Shown piece after piece: positions 1-5,672 of a stretch of 22,983 nt of DNA (its first letter is position 1; every line of letters starts with the position of its first letter). This DNA comes from an uncultured Collinsella sp. (lineage in GTDB: Bacteria > Actinomycetota > Coriobacteriia > Coriobacteriales > Coriobacteriaceae). The stretch spans positions 1-22,983 of the forward strand of contig URMO01000028.1 of the NCBI GenBank assembly GCA_900549085.1. The letters run 5' to 3'. Both the position numbers and the translations under genes were made by a program. The notes under the pieces are model-generated. The model worked only from the letters and a program-made list of their open reading frames with translations, searched no databases and was not told the origin of the DNA.

Positions 1-35
1 GCGCGGGCGTAAAGAAAACGCGTAAGCGTTTTTAG
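1..35 (+). CDS. possible C-terminal tail of an upstream gene (partial)
   Basis: The frame beginning at base 3 reads AGVKKTRKRF and stops with TAG at 33-35. A short lysine/arginine-rich tail would fit the end of a nucleic-acid-binding or membrane protein, but ten residues are too few to name it. A strong hairpin (2-41) overlaps the stop codon, as a terminator might. This could equally be chance, because the other two forward frames also stop within the first 25 bases. Confidence 0.28.
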   Translation, partial: AGVKKTRKRF

Positions 36-110
36 CCCGCGGGCGAGGACGCCGGCAGGCGGCCGAAGCCGGTGCGGGTTCGCGAAGCGAACACGCGGAT
101 TCTCCGCGCA
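2..110. other. run of GC-rich stem-loops
   Basis: Three clear hairpins follow each other. The first pairs 2-8 with 35-41 and, inside it, AAAACGC (15-21) with GCGTTTT (26-32). The second pairs GTTCGC (78-83) with GCGAAC (87-92). The third pairs CGCGGA (94-99) with TCCGCG (103-108). A smaller GGC-CGAA-GCC loop lies at 61-70. None is followed by a convincing U-run except the first, whose inner arm ends in T's. The rest of the gap to 313 shows no gene and no clear promoter. It may be a terminator cluster or a structured RNA. Confidence 0.4.
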
Positions 111-313
111 ATGCCTCAACCCTATATAGATGCGATGTTATCGAATCTCAGCCTGCCATGCGCCGCATCAACGCAGACCGGGATGCACTTTCCCGGCGGC
201 AACTCATACTCTGGGGTTGGCTTGACCGCCCCGCCCCCTTAGCTCCAAAACCCGTGCGCTCTCCTCCGTAAAACTGGGTAGAAGAAGCCCAAACGAAACA
301 GCAGGAGGTCAAC

Positions 314-1192
314 ATGACTGCAGAAGATAAGGCAAAGAACGCCGGCAAGGTCGCGCTTGTTTTGGAGGGCGGCAGCTTCCGCGGGCAATTTACCGCAGGC
401 GTGCTTGACGTTCTCATGGAGGCCGGCGTCGAGATTCCGGCGGTATATGGCGTATCGGCCGGTGCCCTCAACGGCGTGAACTACAAGTCGCACCAGATCG
501 GCCGTGCCAACCGCATCAACCTTGCTTTCTGCAACGACAACCGCTTCATGGGTGCCGCATCGTTTGCGTCCACGGGTTCTATTGTGGGCTACGACTTTAT
601 CTTCAATGATGTCCAGGACCGCCTGGATCCCTTTGACAACGTGACGTTTGATGCGAGCCCCATCGAGATGTACGCCGTCGCGACGGACATGCTCTTTGGA
701 ACTGCCGCGTACCTGCCGGTCAAAAGCGCCGTGCTCGACCTCGATGCCGTGCGCGCCTCGACGTCGCTGCCGCTGGTGACGCCGCCGGTCGAGATTGACG
801 GGCACAAATACGTCGACGGTGGCGTAGCCGATTCGGTTCCCATCGAGCACGTGCTGGAGGAGGCGGGCTTCGATCGCGCGGTTGTCATTGTCACGCAGGA
901 CCGCTCGTACGAGAAAAAGCCCTACGAGTTTATGCCCGCCGCGCGCGCCCGCTATGCCGACTACCCCTACCTGCTCGAGGCTATCGAGACGCGCCACGAC
1001 CGCTATAACATCCAGCGCATGCATCTGTGGAAGTATGAGCGCGAGGGCCGCGCACTGGTCGTTGCTCCGCAAAAGCCGGTCGAGGTCGGCCACGTTGAGC
1101 ACGATCCAGCAAAGCTCCTCGACCTGTATATTCAGGGCCGCCAGGAGGCAAAGCGCTTGCTGGGAGATATCGAGGCATTTGTCGAGCGCTAG
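314..1192 (+). CDS. patatin-like phospholipase family protein
   Basis: This is a predicted serine lipid acyl hydrolase of the patatin family (bacterial YjjU/RssA-like group), 292 residues, probably cytoplasmic or membrane-associated because no signal peptide is visible. The oxyanion-hole motif EGGSFRG is at about 18-24. The nucleophile elbow GVSAG places the catalytic serine at residue 48. The dyad aspartate is D168 in VDGGVAD, preceded by the conserved RASTSLP segment near 147-153. The start is supported by AGGAGG seven bases upstream of ATG. It is a single gene with about 150 bases before the ribosomal operon promoter. The substrate is unknown. Family assignment is confident because all three catalytic motifs are intact. 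Confidence 0.9.
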   Translation: MTAEDKAKNAGKVALVLEGGSFRGQFTAGVLDVLMEAGVEIPAVYGVSAGALNGVNYKSHQIGRANRINLAFCNDNRFMGAASFASTGSIVGYDFIFNDVQDRLDPFDNVTFDASPIEMYAVATDMLFGTAAYLPVKSAVLDLDAVRASTSLPLVTPPVEIDGHKYVDGGVADSVPIEHVLEEAGFDRAVVIVTQDRSYEKKPYEFMPAARARYADYPYLLEAIETRHDRYNIQRMHLWKYEREGRALVVAPQKPVEVGHVEHDPAKLLDLYIQGRQEAKRLLGDIEAFVER

Positions 1193-1255
1193 TGTCGCGA
1201 CGTCATGACCCATGGACGACATGTGCAGAAAGTCTGGTCAGAACCAAAATACCTG

Positions 1256-1283
1256 TTGACTCGGGCGGCGAGCGGGGTAATAT
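1256..1283 (+). promoter_or_regulatory. promoter of rplM-rpsI
   Basis: TTGACT at 1256-1261 and TAATAT at 1278-1283 are separated by 16 bases, a good match to a housekeeping sigma promoter. Transcription would begin near 1290, leaving about 60 bases of leader before the GTG start of rplM. Confidence 0.6.
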
Positions 1284-1294
1284 GGACGGGTTAC

Positions 1295-1320
1295 TTGCAG
1301 AGCCCCGTGAATCTCTGTAA
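1295..1320 (+). promoter_or_regulatory. hairpin in the rplM leader
   Basis: TTGCAGAG (1295-1302) pairs with CTCTGTAA (1313-1320), eight pairs including one G-U, around a ten-base loop. It begins just after the predicted transcription start. Autoregulatory leaders before rplM are known in Firmicutes, so this could be the L13 binding site here. That role is inference, and I could not match it to the known leader consensus. Confidence 0.35.
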
Positions 1321-1349
1321 CAACACGTACTGTACATGGAGGAGTCTAA

Positions 1350-1793
1350 GTGATTTCGAAATCGACTCACTACGCCAAGCAGGGCGAGGTCCAGCGCAAC
1401 TGGGTTCTCGTCGACGCCGATGGTGCTGTCCTGGGCCGTCTTGCCACCCAGATCGCAATGATTCTGCGCGGTAAGAACAAGCCCCAGTTCACGCCCAACA
1501 GCGACTGCGGCGACTTCGTTGTCGTCATCAACGCCGATAAGGTCCAGCTTACCGGTAACAAGGCCGACACGAAGACCTATTATCGCCACAGCGGCTACAA
1601 CGGCGGCCTCAAGGCTGAGAGCTTCCGCCAGGCTATGGAGAAGCACCCGGAGAAGGTCATCGAGCGCGCCGTTCGCGGCATGCTGCCCAAGACCACCCTC
1701 GGCCGTGCCCAGATGACCAAGCTTAAGGTCTACGCTGGTGTCGAGCATCCGCACGCTGCCCAGAACCCCACGAAGATTGAGCTGGAGGCTTAA
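1350..1793 (+). CDS. rplM: 50S ribosomal protein L13
   Basis: L13 is an early-assembly protein of the large ribosomal subunit that binds 23S rRNA. The 147-residue product has the typical length and motifs: WVLVDADGAVLGRLA near the N-terminus, the GDFVVVINADKVQLTGNK core, and VIERAVRGMLPKTTLGR followed by a lysine-rich stretch. The start is GTG, not ATG. It is fixed by GGAGGAG about seven bases upstream and by the conserved N-terminal alignment. It is the first gene of the usual rplM-rpsI pair, with two bases between the stop of rplM and the ATG of rpsI, so translation is probably coupled. Confidence 0.97.
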   Translation: MISKSTHYAKQGEVQRNWVLVDADGAVLGRLATQIAMILRGKNKPQFTPNSDCGDFVVVINADKVQLTGNKADTKTYYRHSGYNGGLKAESFRQAMEKHPEKVIERAVRGMLPKTTLGRAQMTKLKVYAGVEHPHAAQNPTKIELEA

Positions 1794-1795
1794 AG

Positions 1796-2191
<396 letters not shown>

Positions 2192-2221
2192 GGTTTTATC
2201 TCCTTACGAGATACAATGTAC

Positions 2222-2265
2222 AAGCGGGGCCTGCCGATTGCTCGGCGGGTCCCGCTTTTCTTTTT
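2222..2265 (+). terminator. intrinsic terminator of rplM-rpsI
   Basis: AAGCGGG (2222-2228) pairs with CCCGCTT (2251-2257), and inside it CCTGCCGA pairs with TCGGCGGG (one G-U). The stem is followed by TTCTTTTT. Confidence 0.85.
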
Positions 2266-2314
2266 CGACTAGGGTGGGCGACTGCGTTTTGCCCACTTGG
2301 GAAGGAGCGATCCT

Positions 2315-3652
2315 ATGCCCCAGAACATCTTCGGTACCGATGGCGTCCGCGGCGTCGCCAACGCCGACCTCTCGTGCGACCTCGCGTTTCGCCTTGGTCG
2401 TGCGGCGACCAAGTTCCTTGGTCCGGACATTTGCATCGGCCGTGACACGCGTCTTTCGGGCACCATGCTCGAGAGTGCTCTGACCGCCGGCATTATGGCC
2501 GAGGGTGGCCGACCGCACTGCTGCGGCGTTATCCCTACGCCGGCCGTGGCGCTGCTCACCGTCCAAAACGAGCTCGACGGCGGCATCGTTATCTCTGCTT
2601 CGCATAATCCGCCGGAGTTCAACGGCATCAAGTTCTTTAGCCGCAAGGGCATGAAGCTTCCCGATGCTGTCGAGGAAGAGATCAGCGCCTGGGTCATGTC
2701 CGAGGAGGCCATGGCTGCCGACACGCTGCCGACCGGCGCCGGTGTGGGTCACATCATCAAGATGAAGGACGCCCGCAAGGCATATGTCGATCATGCCATC
2801 AACACGCTCGACGGCCTTAAGCTCGATGGCCTGGTTGTTGCCGTCGACTGCGGCCACGGCGCTTCTTGCCAGACCACGCCCGCCGCACTGCAGCGCCTGG
2901 GCGCCACGGTCCATGCCATCAACACCGACTACTGCGGCACCGACATTAACGTCGAGTGCGGCTCCACTCATCTTGAGCCCCTGCGTGAGCTCGTACTGCG
3001 TACCCACGCCGACATCGGCCTGGCCCACGATGGCGACGCCGATCGCGTGCTGTTCGTGGACAGCGAGGGCAACGAGATCGACGGCGACTACATCCTGGCC
3101 ATCTGCGGCTCTGACCTGGCCGCTCGCGGTAAGCTCGCCAACTCCGAGATTGTCTCGACCGTTATGTGCAACCTAGGCTTCTCCATCGCCATGAAGGAGC
3201 AGGGCTTTGAGATGGTGCAGACCGCCGTGGGCGACCGTTATGTTCTTGAGCGTATGCTCGAGGACGGTGCCGTCATCGGCGGCGAGCAGTCCGGCCACAT
3301 CATCTTCCTGGAGCACAACACCACCGGTGACGGCTTGGTGACGGCCCTGCAGCTTCTGGCCGTGCTCAAGCGCACCGGCCGCACCCTCACCGACCTTGCC
3401 GGCATCATGAAGAAGTACCCGCAGGTGCTCGTCAACGTGCATTCCGACAACAAGGCCGGCCTGGACGATTGCCAGCCCATTTGGGACGCCGTCGCTGCCG
3501 CCGAGAAGGAGCTCAATGGTCGCGGCCGCGTCTTGGTGCGCCCGAGCGGTACCGAGCCGCTGGTTCGCGTTATGGCCGAGGCCGAGACGCACGAGCTGAC
3601 CCAGCGCGTTGTCGACGACATCGTCGAGGTTGTCAAGCGCGAACTTCCCTAA
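2315..3652 (+). CDS. glmM: phosphoglucosamine mutase
   Basis: GlmM interconverts glucosamine-6-phosphate and glucosamine-1-phosphate, the step that commits amino sugar to UDP-GlcNAc and peptidoglycan. The 445-residue product has FGTDGVRG at 6-13, the phosphoserine loop SASHNP with the acceptor serine at 96, the metal-binding DGDADR with aspartates 239, 241 and 243, and the C-terminal phosphate-binding loop RPSGTEPLVRV. In-frame codons extend upstream to about 2297, but ATG at 2315 follows GAAGGAG and gives the conserved N-terminus MPQNIFGTDG. It is followed by the EIIA and nagB genes, forming an amino-sugar neighbourhood. Confidence 0.97.
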   Translation: MPQNIFGTDGVRGVANADLSCDLAFRLGRAATKFLGPDICIGRDTRLSGTMLESALTAGIMAEGGRPHCCGVIPTPAVALLTVQNELDGGIVISASHNPPEFNGIKFFSRKGMKLPDAVEEEISAWVMSEEAMAADTLPTGAGVGHIIKMKDARKAYVDHAINTLDGLKLDGLVVAVDCGHGASCQTTPAALQRLGATVHAINTDYCGTDINVECGSTHLEPLRELVLRTHADIGLAHDGDADRVLFVDSEGNEIDGDYILAICGSDLAARGKLANSEIVSTVMCNLGFSIAMKEQGFEMVQTAVGDRYVLERMLEDGAVIGGEQSGHIIFLEHNTTGDGLVTALQLLAVLKRTGRTLTDLAGIMKKYPQVLVNVHSDNKAGLDDCQPIWDAVAAAEKELNGRGRVLVRPSGTEPLVRVMAEAETHELTQRVVDDIVEVVKRELP

Positions 3653-3682
3653 TGGTCAATATCGGGTGCCAAGTGGTAAACT
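3653..3682 (+). promoter_or_regulatory. possible promoter of the EIIA gene
   Basis: TGGTCA (3653-3658) and TAAACT (3677-3682) are 18 bases apart, and the -10 is preceded by TGG, an extended -10 feature. It starts immediately after the glmM stop codon. The -35 match is weak. Confidence 0.35.
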
Positions 3683-3723
3683 GTTAAGGCTATTTTGATT
3701 GATTGGTATGTCCGAGGGGGAGC

Positions 3724-4221
3724 ATGTTCACTAAAGTCCTAAGGTCTTTTGGTATGCGTGGTCGAGTCCTTACGCTGGATGCTCCCATCTCGGGCGACGT
3801 CATTCCGCTCTCCGAGGTAAACGATCAGACGTTTGCCACCGGCCTTTTGGGCCAGGGCGTGGCGATTCAGCCTACCGGCACGCGCGTGATTGCGCCGGCA
3901 GACGCCAAGGTTGAGGCTATTTTTCCCACGGGACACGCCGTTGCGCTCAACACGGTCGATGGCCTGGACGTGCTCATCCATGTTGGTTTGGACACTGTTC
4001 AGCTCGAGGGCAAGCACTTTACCGTGCATGCGCAAGTGGGTGACATCGTCCATAAGGGCGATGTACTCATCGAGTTCGATCGCGAGGCAATTGCTGCCGA
4101 GGGCTACGATGTGACGGTTCCCATCTTGGTGTGCAACTCCGTTGAGTTCTCGAGTATCAAGGGCTCCGTCGGGGAGCATGTTGAGGAGATGGACCAGCTC
4201 ATCGTCGCGCGTGAGCGCTAG
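3724..4221 (+). CDS. crr: PTS glucose-type EIIA component, stand-alone
   Basis: This is a soluble phosphocarrier of the glucose family of the phosphoenolpyruvate sugar phosphotransferase system. It takes phosphate from HPr and passes it to an EIIB domain. The 165-residue product aligns along the whole length with EIIA(Glc). The two active-site histidines are H71 (in PTGHAVAL) and H86 (in VLIHVGLDTV), the second being the phosphorylated one. The core GLLGQGVAI and APADAKVEAIF segments are also typical. The chosen ATG follows GAGGGGG; a TTG 21 bases upstream lacks a ribosome binding site. No EIIB or EIIC domain is fused or adjacent, so it must serve a permease encoded elsewhere and may also have a regulatory role, as Crr does in enterobacteria. 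Confidence 0.92.
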   Translation: MFTKVLRSFGMRGRVLTLDAPISGDVIPLSEVNDQTFATGLLGQGVAIQPTGTRVIAPADAKVEAIFPTGHAVALNTVDGLDVLIHVGLDTVQLEGKHFTVHAQVGDIVHKGDVLIEFDREAIAAEGYDVTVPILVCNSVEFSSIKGSVGEHVEEMDQLIVARER

Positions 4222-4261
4222 TCGCTCCGCTTGGCCTTTAGCCTACAATTCAATCACGTTT

Positions 4262-4295
4262 ACGGAGGGCGCCCTTGAAAGAGGGCGCCCTCCGT
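4262..4295 (+). terminator. perfect 14-bp hairpin after the EIIA gene
   Basis: Bases 4262-4275 pair perfectly with 4282-4295 around a TGAAAG loop. Each arm contains the self-complementary octamer GGGCGCCC. It lies 40 bases after the EIIA stop and has no T-run on either side, so it may be a U-less terminator, an mRNA-end stabiliser or a dimerising element. The rest of the 270-base gap up to nagB holds one more hairpin (4405-4427) and no gene. Confidence 0.55.
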
Positions 4296-4404
4296 GGCAA
4301 GATGGGGATTGTCCGAAGCTAAAAGGCTTTGGGTCACCGTGGACGGGCAGGGGCCTCGACGCGGTTAGACACGAGACACATATATTACGCGACCTCGCCC
4401 TGGT

Positions 4405-4427
4405 GGCCGCACACGTTGGTTGCGGCC
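4405..4427 (+). promoter_or_regulatory. hairpin upstream of nagB
   Basis: GGCCGCA (4405-4411) pairs with TGCGGCC (4421-4427) around a nine-base loop, about 65 bases before the nagB start. An AT-rich TATATT (4380-4385) just upstream could be a -10 element but has no good -35 partner. The hairpin could be part of a 5' leader; no known riboswitch is recognised. Confidence 0.3.
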
Positions 4428-4493
4428 GACGCGGGCCGCGGGCAAGTGCTTGTAAGGGGAGCCTTGCCTCTCTTGTACGAGAAAGGACGCGTA

Positions 4494-5222
4494 ATGAAAA
4501 TCATTAAAGCTAAAGACTACGAGGATATGAGCCGCAAGGCCGCTAATATCATCTCGGCCCAGGTTATCCTCAAGCCCGATTGCGTGTTGGGTCTTGCTAC
4601 CGGCTCCACCCCGATTGGCGCTTACAAACAGCTCGCTGCTTGGTACGAGAAGGGTGACATTGACTTCGCCGAGGTCAGCACCTATAACCTGGATGAGTAT
4701 CGTGGTCTTTCGCACGACGATCCCCAGAGCTATCACTACTTTATGCGCGAGAACTTCTTCGATCACATCAATATCGATCTGAACAACACGCACGTGCCCG
4801 ATGGCTCCAACCCCGATGCCGCCGCTGCCTGCTCCGAGTACGACAAGATCGTCGCTGCCGCCGGTTACCCGGATCTGCAGCTGCTCGGCATTGGCAACAA
4901 CGGTCACATCGGCTTTAACGAGCCCGATGACCACTTCTCCAAGGGCACGCACTGCGTCGACCTCACCGAGAGCACCATTCAGGCCAACAGCCGCCTGTTC
5001 GACAGCATCGATGACGTGCCCCGTCAGGCTTACACCATGGGCACCCAGACCATCATGTATGCCCGCATGATCCTGGTTGTCGCCAACGGCGAGGCCAAGG
5101 CTCAGGCCGTGCACGATATGTGCTATGGTCCGGTTACGCCCAAATGCCCGGCTTCGATCCTGCAGCTGCACACCAACTGCGTCGTCGTTGCTGACGAGGC
5201 CGCTCTTTCGCTCTGCGAGTAA
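4494..5222 (+). CDS. nagB: glucosamine-6-phosphate deaminase
   Basis: NagB converts glucosamine-6-phosphate to fructose-6-phosphate and ammonia, feeding amino-sugar carbon into glycolysis. The 242-residue product matches the short Gram-positive form. Motifs seen are GLATGSTPIGAY at 33-44 (phosphate binding), NLDEYRGL with D67 and E68, and the active-site loop GIGNNGHIGFNEP containing H138. The reading frame is open further upstream, but the ATG at 4494 follows GAAAGGAC and yields the standard MKIIK N-terminus. The E. coli C-terminal allosteric extension is absent, as in the Bacillus enzymes. The gene has its own leader and terminator, so it is probably transcribed separately from the EIIA gene. 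No nagA is nearby. Confidence 0.96.
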   Translation: MKIIKAKDYEDMSRKAANIISAQVILKPDCVLGLATGSTPIGAYKQLAAWYEKGDIDFAEVSTYNLDEYRGLSHDDPQSYHYFMRENFFDHINIDLNNTHVPDGSNPDAAAACSEYDKIVAAAGYPDLQLLGIGNNGHIGFNEPDDHFSKGTHCVDLTESTIQANSRLFDSIDDVPRQAYTMGTQTIMYARMILVVANGEAKAQAVHDMCYGPVTPKCPASILQLHTNCVVVADEAALSLCE

Positions 5223-5251
5223 CGCGATCAAGCGATCTTACATAGCTTTTC

Positions 5252-5281
5252 AAAAGGCCCTCGCTTTGCGGGGGCCTTTTT
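5252..5281 (+). terminator. intrinsic terminator of nagB
   Basis: AAAAGGCCCTCG pairs with CGGGGGCCTTTT (one G-U) around a short CTTTG loop, ending in TTTTT. It lies 30 bases after the nagB stop. Confidence 0.88.
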
Positions 5282-5408
5282 AGTGGACATACGCCGTGGC
5301 GTATACATGACGGAAACCTTGCCGCGTGCTTGACTGGAGGGTTTTAATTTTTTGTGATTCATTCTATAGCAGATTCTATGCACATTTGCCACCATAGAGT
5401 CGCAGGCG

Positions 5409-5463
5409 GTAGCGAGGAGTAGGCGAGTTGCGCAACTCAAATAAAAATAGCCGACTGCGCTAC
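5409..5463. promoter_or_regulatory. nested inverted repeat upstream of the large regulator
   Basis: GTAGCG (5409-5414) is inverted at 5458-5463. Inside it, AGTAGGC and GCCGACT form a second dyad with one mismatch, and at the core is the perfect 14-bp palindrome GAGTTGCGCAACTC (5425-5438). TACACT at 5461-5466 could be a -10. The remainder of the gap 5282-5672 is AT-rich in places (near 5340-5400, with repeated ATTCTAT) and contains no gene I can support. Confidence 0.4.
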
Positions 5464-5622
5464 ACTGCAAATGGGATGGGACATGCTGGCAAGCGCATTG
5501 ACCTGCGCAAAGACCTATTGGTCGGGGGATAAGTTACCATCGGGCCTCGCTGTACAAAAACTTGCCAAACACGTACCGGCAGACAATTAAAAACTCTAAG
5601 TCGCGCTATTCACGGGGCGGCT

Positions 5623-5656
5623 CATATGGTCCTGCAGCTACGGTGTCCATATGGTC
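5623..5656 (+). repeat. direct repeat CATATGGTC
   Basis: CATATGGTC occurs at 5623-5631 and 5648-5656, 25 bases apart, ending 17 bases before the start of the regulator. The spacing of about two and a half helical turns and the CATATG palindrome in each copy would suit a repressor or autoregulator site. This is inference from position only. Confidence 0.35.
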
Positions 5657-5672
5657 GAGTTGAGGAGCAAGC

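Noticed and set aside
5228..5470. Minus-strand open frame of 80 codons between nagB and the regulator
   Set aside because: It runs through the nagB terminator and a palindrome, has no ribosome binding site, and looks random.
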